Assembly (NCBI RefSeq): GCF_003586445.1
Contig: NZ_CP030028.1
Span: 1,192,501-1,256,500 of the forward strand
Origin: Bacillus sp. Y1
Lineage (GTDB): Bacteria > Bacillota > Bacilli > Bacillales > Cytobacillaceae
Direction of reading: 5' to 3'
Length of the DNA stretch: 64,000 nucleotides
Shown: piece after piece, positions 1-8,737 of the stretch
Layout of the letters: every line of letters starts with the position of its first letter
How positions within the stretch are numbered: the first letter of the stretch is position 1
Notes under the pieces: model-generated
The model's database searches: none
The model's input: the letters and a program-made list of their open reading frames with translations, nothing else
What the model was told of the DNA's origin: nothing
Position numbers and translations under genes: made by a program

Positions 1-2
1 TA

Positions 3-71
3 TTAATGTATGGACGATCAACTTCTTTTAAAGACATTAAAAAAGCCCTCCAGCTTACAAAGAATGAATAA
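3..71 (+). CDS. 3' tail of a gene entering from the left
   Basis: Only the last 22 codons are inside the window; the frame is open from the left edge and ends at TAA 69-71, with the C-terminus ...FKDIKKALQLTKNE. It is followed two bases later by a strong terminator, which supports it being a real gene end. The fragment is too short to assign a family. Confidence 0.55.
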   Translation, partial: LMYGRSTSFKDIKKALQLTKNE

Positions 72-72
72 G

Positions 73-102
73 CAAGCTTCGATTTTGAAGCTTGTTTTTT
101 TT
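73..102 (+). terminator. Rho-independent terminator of the left-edge gene
   Basis: A perfect 8-bp stem (CAAGCTTC / GAAGCTTG) with a 6-nt loop is followed directly by a run of eight T. Confidence 0.9.
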
Positions 103-132
103 CATTTAGTAAAGGTATTGAACTTTGAAAAT

Positions 133-280
133 TGTCCAGCTCCAGCGCCCAGCAACTAGTGTACTTCGAGCTTCTCCCTACGATAAGTCAACATCGAATC
201 TCTTACGTTCTTCGTGTTTCCTTTATCTCAGTCGAAGCTCTCCAGTCCATACGTTGCTAAACGGCCGCCTCCGCTTTTCG
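133..280. repeat. Dispersed intergenic repeat, short copy
   Basis: This 148-bp block begins TGTCCAGCTCCAGCG and ends CCGCTTTTCG. It recurs at 51396-51661 with high identity over both ends. The copy here lacks a 119-bp internal module that the second copy carries. It contains short internal complementary segments and has no ribosome-binding site or convincing coding content. From memory, intergenic repeats starting with this type of sequence are common in Bacillaceae genomes; a database search was not possible here. Confidence 0.85.
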
Positions 281-349
281 CTAGAACGTGCATTCGTATT
301 TTTAAGATGCTAAAATATAGAAAAATAGAAATCCAAATGAGGAACGATT

Positions 350-1570
350 ATGAAGCGAGTAAAATTTATTCATGCTGCTGATTTGCATTTAGATAGTCCG
401 ATGGTGGGGCTGAAGTCTTTGCCTCCAACCATTTTCTCACGCCTAAAGGAAAGTACATTTGTCGCACTTGAAAGAATCGTGAATAAGGCGATTGAGGAAA
501 AAGTCGATTTTGTTATTTTAGCTGGCGACCTATTTGATAGTGAGGATAGAAGTATTAAAGCCCAAACAAGACTTCGTAATGAAATGAAGCGGCTTCAAAC
601 TCATGGAATACCTGTATTTGCTATTCATGGAAACCATGATCACCTAGAAGGAAGTTGGACTCATCTTGATATGCCTGAGAACGTACATATCTTTTCTACA
701 GATGTTGAAAGAAAGGTATATAAAACAGCAAGTGGACTCGATATCCATTTATACGGTTTTAGTTATCCTAGCCGGCATGTTTTTGAAAGAAAAATAGTTG
801 ATTATCGGAAAGAGGAAGATGCAGATTTTCATATTGGAATTTTACATGGAAACATCGAAGGAAACCATGATCATGGAAATTATGCCCCTTTTTCATTAAA
901 GGAATTACTAGACAAAGATTTTGATTATTGGGCTCTTGGACATATTCATAAGCGCATGATCCTCTCACAAGATCCTCCAGTCATTTATCCGGGAAATACG
1001 CAAGGGCGAAATAGAAAGGAAACAGGGATTAAAGGTGGGTATCTGATTGTGTTAGAGGAAGGGAAGAAAAGTTTTGAGTTCTTTCCTACCTCAGATTGTG
1101 TATGGATAGAAAAGGAAATCAATGTAAGTGAAGTAAATGGGTTTGAACAACTTTACTTAACTTGTAAAAGCGTGATTGATGCTGAGAGAGAAAATAAGAC
1201 AGGAATTCTGCTTAAACTCCATCTAACCAAGCTTTTAAAGGAAATTAATCCAAGTGAAAGAGACATTTTAAATGATTTATTGGAAGCTCTTCAAGAAGAT
1301 GAAAGAGAAGAAGCTTCCTTTGTTTGGCCATATGCTGTAACTGCTGAAGAACAGTGCATCTGGGATAAGGAGACATTGGCAAATCAAACTGATTTTTATG
1401 GGGAGTTATTTCGCCTTTCAGAGGAACCAGTGGAACTTGAAAGAGGTCTAGACTTATTATATCAGCATCCTCAAGCAAGGAAATTTTTGAACCCACTAAC
1501 CGATGAGGAAAAAAAAGAAATGATACGATATGCGGAGAGTTTTCTAGTGGAACAATTGTTAAAGGAGTAG
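350..1570 (+). CDS. yhaO: YhaO, Mre11/SbcD-like DNA repair phosphoesterase
   Basis: A calcineurin-like metallophosphoesterase of 406 residues. The Mre11/SbcD motifs appear in order: D11-x-H13, GD60LFD, GN95HD, LH166GN and GH198IH200, which together form the two-metal active site. Members of this family act as DNA exo/endonucleases with an SMC-like ATPase partner, and the next gene encodes one. The start is preceded by GAGGA. The stop at 1570 forms part of the ribosome-binding site of yhaN, so the two are clearly co-translated. It resembles B. subtilis YhaO in length and neighbourhood. The exact DNA substrate is not known from sequence. Confidence 0.9.
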   Translation: MKRVKFIHAADLHLDSPMVGLKSLPPTIFSRLKESTFVALERIVNKAIEEKVDFVILAGDLFDSEDRSIKAQTRLRNEMKRLQTHGIPVFAIHGNHDHLEGSWTHLDMPENVHIFSTDVERKVYKTASGLDIHLYGFSYPSRHVFERKIVDYRKEEDADFHIGILHGNIEGNHDHGNYAPFSLKELLDKDFDYWALGHIHKRMILSQDPPVIYPGNTQGRNRKETGIKGGYLIVLEEGKKSFEFFPTSDCVWIEKEINVSEVNGFEQLYLTCKSVIDAERENKTGILLKLHLTKLLKEINPSERDILNDLLEALQEDEREEASFVWPYAVTAEEQCIWDKETLANQTDFYGELFRLSEEPVELERGLDLLYQHPQARKFLNPLTDEEKKEMIRYAESFLVEQLLKE

Positions 1571-1582
1571 GAGGTGAAAGAC

Positions 1583-4567
1583 ATGAAAATTAAAGAAATA
1601 CAAATTTATGGTTATGGTAAATTAGAAAATGTTACGATTTCTAATCTAAATTCCTTTTCCGTTTTTTATGGAGAAAACGAAGCGGGCAAATCAACGATCA
1701 TGTCCTTTATACATAGTATGTTGTTTGGGTTTCCAACAAAAGTCCAGGCTGAGCAGAGGTATGAGCCGAAATCAGGAATTAGGTACGGTGGGAAGCTTCT
1801 TCTTGAAACAAGCGATAAAAGTCACATCGTTATTGAACGAACGAAAGGCAAAGCCACAGGTGATGTTACCGTTACTTTAGAGGATGGAACAAGGGGAGGA
1901 GAGGATCTCCTTAAAGAGCTTTTATCAAATATGGATAAATCTCTTTACCAATCTATCTTTTCATTTAATCTGCAGGGGCTACAAAATATCCATCAACTGA
2001 AAAAAGAGGATTTGGGCAGGTTTTTATTTTCTACGGGTGCTGTCGGTACAGATCGTTTGGTGTCGATAAACTCGACCCTTCAGAAAGAGTTGGATGAAAG
2101 GTTTAAACCAAGTGGAAAAAAACCTGTTATTAATGAAAAATTAAAAGAGCTAAAAGAAGTTTATAGTCAGTTAAAGAGTTCAGAAAATAAAAATGAAGGC
2201 TATTGGGAGTTGGTACGGAAACGCGATGAGCTAGTGGAGGAAATCTACCAACTAGCTCGAATAGAAGAAGACTTACTGCAAGAGCTACAGCAGCTACAAG
2301 AATGGAAAAAGCTTGAACCAGTTGTAAAAGAGTTTGAATATGTAAAAGAGAAAATAAAGGAAAAACCTCCTATTAAGTTTCCTGTAGATGGGATAAAAAG
2401 ACTAGATCAAATCATTCAATGGATGAAGCCGTTGGAAGCTCAAAAAGAAAGGCTAGATAGGAAAATTCTAGAGCTTAATGAGGAGATAAGTAATTCTCAA
2501 CCAAATCTCGAACTTCTAGGGAAGGAAGTAGACATTCAAGAAGCGTTGGACAGACTTCCTTTACTTGAAACTCTCAGTGAGGAAGAAAAAAGTTTGCGCA
2601 TTCAGCTTGAACATCTACAGAGACAGAAAAGAGAGATGCTGGACAAATTACATATTCCTCTAAACGATGATACACTCTTGAATATTGATACAAGTATGTT
2701 TATGAAGGAACGTGTGAATGTAGCGCATAAAAAACAATGGAAGCTCAATGAAAAGAAAGAAGAACTTGATGCGTTATTTGAGCAAGAAAAGTTGGACTTA
2801 GAGTTACTTGAAAAGAGAATAGCATCTTGTAAGAGTGAGTTACTTTCGGAGAAGGAATTTCGTGAGCTTGAGGAAAAGGTAAAGCACTCAAGTCCATCTA
2901 GCTTAAGAAGTGAGCTATTACAAGTGAAACAAACAATCAATATGTTAATGGGATATGAAGAGGAGGCAAATAAGGAATCGAAGAATCGTTTCTTTCAATT
3001 ACTGACATTTACATTAGTATGTATATTCCTTGGTGTGTTTGGTCTTCTGAAATCAGAATCTTTATTAATTCTTATTAGTATCAGTCTTTTTGTTATTGTG
3101 TTGTTTTCTTCACTTTTCACGAAAACGAAGAAAACAAAGAAAAATGTTCGAACGCAGTTAGAAGAATTAATAAAAAAGGAAAAAGAACTAGATATACAAA
3201 TGCAAGCATTAAATACTGAGAAATTTCACGAGTATAGCGGTCGGTTGGAAAAGGAGAAACAAAAAGCGGAAGAGTTCAAAATCCTTAACGTTAAATGGGA
3301 ACAACAAAATAACCATTATGAACGAATTATTTCAGAGTTTGAAAAGTGGGAAACTGAGTCCGCAGAAATGGAATCTGAACTGAAATCAATTGCGCAAAAA
3401 CTATGTTTATCAGAAGAAGTCACAAAGTCATATTTAGTAGACGCATTTGACCTCTTAGAACGTATCAAACGCATAATTCATGAGCAAAACGCCCTTCAAT
3501 TACAAATAGATAAAAAGATGGATGCCATTCAAAGGATTTCAAATCGTTTCGAAGAACTCGGAAGGATATTTATAGAGAAACATATACCATTGCCACAACT
3601 TGCAATGGAACTAAGAAATCGATTAAGAGAAGAACAGCAAAAGTATATAATATTCAGTGGAAAAAACGAGAAACTCGAAGAAAGTACAGATGAGCTTGAG
3701 AGGGTCCAAACTGAGCTGAAACAGTTTGTTACTGAAATGAAAGAGCTATTTGTTTTAGCTGAAGTAAACAATGAAGAGGAGTACCGTAGTGCAGGTCTTG
3801 AAATGGACAAACAAACGGAGGAAAGAAATAAAGTAGAAGAACTTCAAAAGCAAATCGCTTTTTCATCTTTAACAAAGGAAGTAATCGAAAAATTGATCAA
3901 GATTACTGATATTGAACAAGAGATAAAAGAAAAGAGTGCTGAAATTGAGGATAATCATACAAGACGTGAGGAAGCTCTAAAGACTCTTTCTGAAACAAAA
4001 CACCAAATTTCAATTCTAGAAGAAGGAGGAAAATATTCAGAACTCCTTCATAAGTATAAGCAATTGAAAGCGGAGCTAGAGGATGAAGCAAAAGACTGGG
4101 CACGCATTGCTTTAGCAAAAGAGCTATTGAACAAAACCATGAGGGTATTTAATGAAGAAAAGCTGCCGGCCGTTTTAGGAAAAGCCGAGGAATACTTATC
4201 ATTTTTAACGGATGGCAACTATCAGCGCATTGTTCCAAAAGAGAATGAAAGTGGGTTTCATATTCATCGCAAAGATTATTCTGTATTCGAAGCAAATGAA
4301 CTAAGTCAGGCGACAATGGAGCAGGTGTATGTTGCGATAAGACTTGCCCTTGTGACGACCATTTATAAAAAAAGACCCTTCCCTATTATGATTGATGATA
4401 GCTTTGTAAACTTTGATCACGTTCGAACGAGTCGTGTTCTTCAATTATTAAAGAAAATAACGAATAACCAAGTTTTATTTTTCACTTGCCACCGTCATTT
4501 ACTGAAGGATTTACAAAATAGCCATATCATCCGTCTCGATGAAAATCCTGTTCCTCATTTGAAGTGA
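1583..4567 (+). CDS. yhaN: YhaN, Rad50/SbcC-like coiled-coil ATPase
   Basis: A large ATPase of about 994 residues with an N-terminal Walker A (GENEAGKST, residues 30-38), a long Glu/Lys/Leu-rich coiled-coil middle and a C-terminal Walker B region (PIMIDDSFVNFD). This is the split-head layout of Rad50/SbcC proteins, the partner of YhaO. Two strongly hydrophobic stretches in the middle (near residues 470-515) look like transmembrane segments, which is unusual for an SMC-like protein. A GTG at 1574 lies in frame, but GGAGGTG at 1570-1576 is placed six bases from ATG 1583, so that ATG is the better start. Confidence 0.88.
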   Translation: MKIKEIQIYGYGKLENVTISNLNSFSVFYGENEAGKSTIMSFIHSMLFGFPTKVQAEQRYEPKSGIRYGGKLLLETSDKSHIVIERTKGKATGDVTVTLEDGTRGGEDLLKELLSNMDKSLYQSIFSFNLQGLQNIHQLKKEDLGRFLFSTGAVGTDRLVSINSTLQKELDERFKPSGKKPVINEKLKELKEVYSQLKSSENKNEGYWELVRKRDELVEEIYQLARIEEDLLQELQQLQEWKKLEPVVKEFEYVKEKIKEKPPIKFPVDGIKRLDQIIQWMKPLEAQKERLDRKILELNEEISNSQPNLELLGKEVDIQEALDRLPLLETLSEEEKSLRIQLEHLQRQKREMLDKLHIPLNDDTLLNIDTSMFMKERVNVAHKKQWKLNEKKEELDALFEQEKLDLELLEKRIASCKSELLSEKEFRELEEKVKHSSPSSLRSELLQVKQTINMLMGYEEEANKESKNRFFQLLTFTLVCIFLGVFGLLKSESLLILISISLFVIVLFSSLFTKTKKTKKNVRTQLEELIKKEKELDIQMQALNTEKFHEYSGRLEKEKQKAEEFKILNVKWEQQNNHYERIISEFEKWETESAEMESELKSIAQKLCLSEEVTKSYLVDAFDLLERIKRIIHEQNALQLQIDKKMDAIQRISNRFEELGRIFIEKHIPLPQLAMELRNRLREEQQKYIIFSGKNEKLEESTDELERVQTELKQFVTEMKELFVLAEVNNEEEYRSAGLEMDKQTEERNKVEELQKQIAFSSLTKEVIEKLIKITDIEQEIKEKSAEIEDNHTRREEALKTLSETKHQISILEEGGKYSELLHKYKQLKAELEDEAKDWARIALAKELLNKTMRVFNEEKLPAVLGKAEEYLSFLTDGNYQRIVPKENESGFHIHRKDYSVFEANELSQATMEQVYVAIRLALVTTIYKKRPFPIMIDDSFVNFDHVRTSRVLQLLKKITNNQVLFFTCHRHLLKDLQNSHIIRLDENPVPHLK

Positions 4568-4644
4568 GGACGGGATTACTTTTACAGCCGAAAGAATTAC
4601 CATCATCACCGTCTATGAATATTGACTTCTATGATGATTAATTA

Positions 4645-4653
4645 TGCTATACT
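4645..4653 (+). promoter_or_regulatory. Possible extended -10 promoter of yhaM
   Basis: TGCTATACT matches an extended -10 element (TGnTATAAT). A TTGACT lies upstream but at 20-bp spacing, too far for a standard -35. The start codon follows about 25 bp later. Confidence 0.4.
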
Positions 4654-4678
4654 AGAATCATAGAAAGGGGCGTATTTA

Positions 4679-5623
4679 ATGTCAAAAGGTATCCTTGATT
4701 ATGAAGTAGGAGAAGCTATTGAACAGTTTCTCCTAATAAAAAATTCTGTAAAAGGGATCGCTAGTAATGGTAAGCCCTTTTTAACGATTATTTTCCAAGA
4801 TCAAAGTGGGGAAATAGAAGCGAAACTTTGGGATGCATCTGATGAAGATGAGAAAATATATGCAGCACAAAAAATAGTGAGAATCGTTGGGGAAATACAG
4901 AACTACCGTGGACGTAATCAATTAAAGCTAAGACAAATCCGACCTGCAGCTCCCACAGATTCAGTGAAGTTAGCTGACTTCCTTGAAACAGCACCTGTTA
5001 GTAAGGATGAAATGTCTAGTAAAATTACACAATATATTTTTGAAATGAAAAACCCTAATATCCAGAGAATTACAAGGCATTTATTAAAGAAACATTTGAA
5101 TGAGTTTTTAGAGTATCCAGCTGCAACAAAAAACCACCATGAGTTTGTTTCAGGACTAGCTTACCATGTAGTTAGTATGCTTGACTTAGCTAAGGCAATA
5201 GCTGAGCTATACCCTAGCTTGGATAAAGATTTATTATACGCTGGAATCATTCTTCATGACTTAGGGAAAGTAACGGAACTATCTGGACCGATTTCGACTT
5301 CATATACCGTCGAAGGCAATCTTTTAGGTCATATCTCTATTATGGTGAACGAAATTGGTAAAGCGGCAGATGAGCTTCATATTGCTGGTGAAGAAGTCGT
5401 TATCCTCCAGCATCTTGTATTGAGCCATCATGGGAAGGCTGAGTGGGGGAGTCCAAAACCACCATTAATTAAAGAAGCAGAAATACTTCATTATATTGAT
5501 AATTTAGATGCAAAAATGAATATGCTAGACCGTGCATTAGAGAGAGTGAAACCTGGTGAGTTTACCGAAAGAATTTTCCCTCTAGAGCAAAGGTCATTTT
5601 ATAAGCCAACTTTTCATAAATAA
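4679..5623 (+). CDS. yhaM: YhaM, 3'-5' exoribonuclease
   Basis: A 314-residue protein matching YhaM-family 3'-to-5' exoribonucleases. An N-terminal OB-fold nucleic-acid-binding region (about residues 15-90) is followed by an HD metal-dependent hydrolase domain, with H163 and the H193-D194 pair (ILHDLGK) visible. YhaM trims RNA, and also DNA in B. subtilis, from the 3' end in the cytoplasm. It sits downstream of yhaO-yhaN as in B. subtilis but about 110 bp away and with its own candidate promoter. GAAAGGGG precedes the ATG. A terminator follows immediately. Confidence 0.93.
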   Translation: MSKGILDYEVGEAIEQFLLIKNSVKGIASNGKPFLTIIFQDQSGEIEAKLWDASDEDEKIYAAQKIVRIVGEIQNYRGRNQLKLRQIRPAAPTDSVKLADFLETAPVSKDEMSSKITQYIFEMKNPNIQRITRHLLKKHLNEFLEYPAATKNHHEFVSGLAYHVVSMLDLAKAIAELYPSLDKDLLYAGIILHDLGKVTELSGPISTSYTVEGNLLGHISIMVNEIGKAADELHIAGEEVVILQHLVLSHHGKAEWGSPKPPLIKEAEILHYIDNLDAKMNMLDRALERVKPGEFTERIFPLEQRSFYKPTFHK

Positions 5624-5632
5624 TACCTTGCG

Positions 5633-5660
5633 AAAAATGCTCTTAATGGGCATTTTTTTG
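5633..5660 (+). terminator. Terminator of yhaM
   Basis: AAAAATGC / GCATTTTT stem (8 bp) with a 9-nt loop, followed by more T residues. Confidence 0.75.
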
Positions 5661-5722
5661 TTTTTTATCTCATATGGTTTATAAAGACTTGGACAACCAT
5701 TAAAGAAAAAGGAGGACGTTCT

Positions 5723-5893
5723 ATGATACCGATTTGGGTTTACTTTGTAGTTGCTGGTATTTTTATAAGTGCAATGATGGCACTTCGTACTGGGAGGAAA
5801 GAGAGAGAGGAAGAAATGCAAAGTATCGAACGAGAAGGAGAAATTTATATGAAGAGGGTTGAGAGAGCCAGAGAAGGCCGCTCAGCTCAATAA
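5723..5893 (+). CDS. yhaL: YhaL, small sporulation-associated membrane protein
   Basis: A 56-residue ORF beginning MIPIWVYFVVAGIFISAMMA, with a strong AGGAGG site upstream. One N-terminal transmembrane segment is followed by a charged, Arg/Glu-rich tail ending in GRSAQ. Length, composition and position between yhaM and prsA match YhaL of B. subtilis, annotated there as a sporulation protein. The biochemical role is unknown. It ends within a bidirectional terminator shared with the opposing prsA gene. Confidence 0.8.
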   Translation: MIPIWVYFVVAGIFISAMMALRTGRKEREEEMQSIEREGEIYMKRVERAREGRSAQ

Positions 5894-5924
5894 AAAAGGT
5901 TCCAGATATTCTGGAACCCTTTTT
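5894..5924. terminator. Bidirectional terminator between yhaL and prsA
   Basis: GGTTCCAGA / TCTGGAACC (9 bp, 3-nt loop) flanked by an A-run on the left and a T-run on the right, so it can serve both converging genes. Confidence 0.9.
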
Positions 5925-5940
5925 ACTTAGAAGGCTAATA

Positions 5941-6810
5941 TTAGCCTTGTGTTGTTGTTTCTTCACTTTCCAATGCTTTTTCTAAATCTTTATCTTTGAT
6001 TTCTACTTTTGCATCCTTAAGTTCACGTTCCATTGCTTCAGTAATCGATGCTTCGTCTAGCTTGGACACTTTTACTTGATGTTCAATTTCAGCTTTCATA
6101 TCTTCATATGATTGCTTTTCTTTCTTCTCAGTTACCTGGATAATATGGTAGCCATGTTCTGTTTTTACAGGATCACTGATTTTGTTAACTTCAAGTGCAT
6201 AGGCAGCCTCTTCAAACTCAGCAACCATTTGTCCAGCTCCGAACCAGCCAAGGTCTCCGCCGTTTGCTGCAGAAGCTGTATCTGTTGAGAATTCTTTTGC
6301 TACATCTTCAAATTTTTCTCCAGCATCAAGCTTATCTTTAACCTCTTTTGCTTTTGCCTCATCTTCAACTAAAATATGACGAGCTTTGATTTGTGGCTTA
6401 TAGTTTTCGTAGTATTCCTTCATTTCTTCTTCTGTAGCCTCAATATCCTTCACAGCAGCTTTTTCTTGTAGCATACCAATTCTAAACGTTTCACGAAGGT
6501 CTTCTTCGCTATCGTATCCATATTGAGATAAAGCAACTTCAAAATTGTCTCCTAGTTGTTCTTTTAATTCAGCAATTTTTTCATCTAACTCTTCATCGCT
6601 TACTTCATAGTTGTCAGAAAGAACTCTTTCATAAACAAGCTCACGTAAAGTAGCTTCTCCGTATTTTTCTTTCATTGCCTCGTAAAGCTCGTCCTTCGTA
6701 ATATCCCCTGCAGACGTTTCAACAACCGATGCAGAATCATTGGCATTGTTACAGGCAGTTAACGTAACGATACCAGCAATGACTGATAGGGATAACATCC
6801 ATTTTTTCAT
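5941..6810 (-). CDS. prsA: PrsA, extracytoplasmic foldase lipoprotein
   Basis: A 289-residue lipoprotein. MKKWMLSLSV starts a lipoprotein signal peptide with lipobox LTAC, the lipidated cysteine being C20. A parvulin-type peptidyl-prolyl isomerase domain spans about residues 141-230 (ARHILV ... GGDLGWFG ... GYHIIQV), flanked by a helical N-terminal region and a charged tail. PrsA helps secreted proteins fold on the outer face of the membrane. Although the frame is open further upstream, AGGAGTG at the right distance selects the start at 6810. In B. subtilis prsA expression is lowered by ScoC/Hpr, which is encoded nearby at 8738-9310. Confidence 0.95.
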   Translation of the reverse strand: MKKWMLSLSVIAGIVTLTACNNANDSASVVETSAGDITKDELYEAMKEKYGEATLRELVYERVLSDNYEVSDEELDEKIAELKEQLGDNFEVALSQYGYDSEEDLRETFRIGMLQEKAAVKDIEATEEEMKEYYENYKPQIKARHILVEDEAKAKEVKDKLDAGEKFEDVAKEFSTDTASAANGGDLGWFGAGQMVAEFEEAAYALEVNKISDPVKTEHGYHIIQVTEKKEKQSYEDMKAEIEHQVKVSKLDEASITEAMERELKDAKVEIKDKDLEKALESEETTTQG

Positions 6811-7061
6811 TTTGAACACTCCTACAAAATTATTTCGTATCATTCGGTCACAAACATTACTATACCATACCTTATGGGAAGAGCAAAAAAAAATATCTGT
6901 TCCACAATGGTAAATCTTCAAAAATAAGTAAATAGCCCATCCCATTATGGAATGGGTTACATAATATAAAGGGAACTAGCAATTAGTTCAATAAAAAAAT
7001 CGGGCATCCTTCAAGTTTATTGGAATGCCACCATTAAAATTAGAGAGAAAGGGAGGTTTTA

Positions 7062-7139
7062 ATGATGGGACACAATGGCTTTGCGCTACTTGTTGTATTA
7101 TTCATCTTATTGATTATTGTGGGGGCAGCTTATTGTTAA
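7062..7139 (+). CDS. YjcZ-type sporulation microprotein, copy 1
   Basis: A 25-residue ORF, MMGHNGFALLVVLFILLIIV..., that is a single hydrophobic helix after a short Gly-rich start. It resembles the YjcZ family of tiny sporulation proteins (short GG/H-rich head, then FALIVVLFILLIIVG). GGGAGG lies 5 bases from the first ATG and 8 from the second (7065); the second may be used. A near-identical paralogue follows at 7228. Confidence 0.75.
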   Translation: MMGHNGFALLVVLFILLIIVGAAYC

Positions 7140-7227
7140 GCTCCATATGAAATAACACGAATCCTTTTAACGGATGCAGCTGTACTTGAATAGGATATAT
7201 TAACTTTCCTTGAGAGGAGGTGTTAGA

Positions 7228-7311
7228 ATGGGTCACTCATATGGTGGAGGCTTTGCGCTAATTGTAGTATTGTTCATCCTTTTAATCATCGTTGGTGCTG
7301 CTTGGCTATAA
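7228..7311 (+). CDS. YjcZ-type sporulation microprotein, copy 2
   Basis: A 27-residue ORF beginning MGHSYGGGFALIVVLFILLI and ending GAAWL. The head has the GYGGGFALIVVLFILLIIVG pattern of YjcZ proteins. AGGAGGTG stands six bases upstream. It shares the core LFILLIIVGAA with copy 1, showing a local duplication. A strong terminator follows, so the two probably form one small spore-expressed unit. Molecular function is unknown. Confidence 0.82.
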   Translation: MGHSYGGGFALIVVLFILLIIVGAAWL

Positions 7312-7335
7312 GCGAATAAATGATAAAAGAAAAAA

Positions 7336-7365
7336 GAGCGGTGGATGAATGTCCACCGCTCCTTA
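7336..7365. terminator. Terminator after the YjcZ pair
   Basis: Perfect 10-bp stem GAGCGGTGGA / TCCACCGCTC with a 6-nt loop. A-rich sequence on the left lets it also serve the opposing gene at 7371. Confidence 0.85.
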
Positions 7366-7370
7366 TTGTT

Positions 7371-7550
7371 CTATGTAAATAGGATCTCTACATAGGAAGA
7401 TATCAGAAGGATCGTTATTAATATATTAATTGTCCTAAAAATTTGTGGCTGTCGTTCTTCAGGAATCTCTTTCTGTAAGCAGAGAGAGTTTGTAAGTTTG
7501 TTAATTTGGAATAAAATAAAAACGGCAAGTACTATAAAAAGAAAAATCAT
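7371..7550 (-). CDS. Small two-helix membrane protein, unknown
   Basis: A 59-residue ORF starting MIFLFIVLAVFILFQINKL, with a second hydrophobic segment at the C-terminus (NILITILLISSYVEILF) and a charged middle. AGGAGGG lies eight bases upstream of the ATG at 7550, which is preferred over earlier in-frame starts. It converges on the YjcZ pair across a shared terminator. I do not recognise the family. Confidence 0.65.
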   Translation of the reverse strand: MIFLFIVLAVFILFQINKLTNSLCLQKEIPEERQPQIFRTINILITILLISSYVEILFT

Positions 7551-7653
7551 CGTTAAATCCCTCCTATGGGAAGGTGTTTTCTTGTATTGTATCATAATCA
7601 ATTTTTAAGTTGAAAGAAAAATTGATTTTAGTAACTATTAGAGAAAGAGGACA

Positions 7654-8211
7654 TCAGTAAGATGTCCCTTCCTTATTAATAATTAAAATTTCATAACCAT
7701 CTTCGTTTTCTTCAATAAATGCATTCTTAGGAGCGCTAATTACATCTTTTCCGCAAATAAGATCAGAAACAGACATTCCAATATGGTAAGCTATTAAAAT
7801 CGTAAAATAATGTGCGTAATGCGGAAATACGAAGCAAGCTGCCAACAATACTGAATTAATAATGACAAATGGCGATAGTAAAGCGATTAAAAACTGATAC
7901 TTTTTAATAGGTTCTGTAATTTGAATTTTGATTGTTGGAATAAAACCAAATTTTATATCTACAATTTTTCTGACCTTCTCATTCAAATGAGCAATTGGTA
8001 AAAAATGTAGAAGTTTATGAGCCGGATACAGTAAAATTAATGCTAAAATAAAATAAATAAAATGATTGTCATAAAAGGTTGTTGCAACAAATAAGTATGT
8101 TGCCGGAATATAAAGTAGAATAAAAGTAAATAACATAGTTAAGGCAGACAGTATAAAAAGTCGCTGCGATCCATATTGTCTCGTAAAGTTTATTGTTTTC
8201 CAGCAATTCAA
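7654..8211 (-). CDS. DUF3267-like membrane protein
   Basis: A 185-residue protein with about four hydrophobic segments. It carries HKLLHFLP near residue 65 and a later G-C-D motif (SDLICGKDV), which resembles DUF3267-family membrane proteins, a group related to membrane metalloproteases. The first motif is HxxxH (HKLLH) rather than HExxH because Glu is replaced, so catalytic activity is doubtful. The start is TTG with GGAGG nine bases upstream. It lies between prsA and yhaI, where B. subtilis also has small uncharacterised yha genes. Family assignment is from memory of motif and topology. Confidence 0.6.
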   Translation of the reverse strand: MNCWKTINFTRQYGSQRLFILSALTMLFTFILLYIPATYLFVATTFYDNHFIYFILALILLYPAHKLLHFLPIAHLNEKVRKIVDIKFGFIPTIKIQITEPIKKYQFLIALLSPFVIINSVLLAACFVFPHYAHYFTILIAYHIGMSVSDLICGKDVISAPKNAFIEENEDGYEILIINKEGTSY

Positions 8212-8401
8212 GCGAATCAGCCTCCAAATGGAGATATAAGTATTTTGTAAGCTTCATATGTTCCACTTACTTTAGATACTTTACGATGAACAGATGAAAA
8301 AATCAATAGGAAAACTGCAAACAATTTTCGATAAATTTTTTGTCATATCATTTTACATTTTATACAATAGAATTTAGGAAGAATAGAAAAGAGGTAGAAG
8401 G

Positions 8402-8737
8402 ATGTTTGACGAGGAATTATTAGAGAGAATAAAGCGCTTAGAGTATCATCAATCCTTGCTTTTAAAGATGATTGGTAGCAATAAAGCAAAATTTGATATG
8501 TTAGTTATTGAAAGAGGCTTATCTGAAAGTGATGTACAGGTATTTTGTACGAATTGTGAACGAATGAGCATAGAGTTGGAAGAACAGAAAGCGGAAGGGT
8601 TTGTCTATTTTCATCCGCTTTTTAAAAAGTTTCAAGAAGAATTACACCCACGCCTACAAGTAGAAGAAGTAATTCATGCGTGTATCCTTCAAAGACTGTT
8701 TCTACCACTAATGGATGAGCTTAAAAGGTACTTATGA
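8402..8737 (+). CDS. yhaI: YhaI, DUF1878 family protein
   Basis: A 111-residue, largely helical soluble protein beginning MFDEELLERIKRLEYHQSLL. It matches the YhaI/DUF1878 family by start sequence, size and location next to hpr. No catalytic motif is visible and its role is unknown. GAGGTAGAAGG precedes the ATG. Its TGA at 8735-8737 abuts the stop codon of hpr on the other strand with no base between, and no terminator separates them. Confidence 0.82.
   Translation: MFDEELLERIKRLEYHQSLLLKMIGSNKAKFDMLVIERGLSESDVQVFCTNCERMSIELEEQKAEGFVYFHPLFKKFQEELHPRLQVEEVIHACILQRLFLPLMDELKRYL

Noticed and set aside
125..313. 62-residue ORF, with a look-alike at 51388-51576
   Set aside because: The two translations resemble each other only because both lie in copies of the dispersed repeat. 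There is no ribosome-binding site, and the second frame is broken into the nested module.
1574..1582. GTG start of yhaN at 1574
   Set aside because: This GTG is part of the GGAGGTG ribosome-binding site; ATG 1583 has the right spacing.
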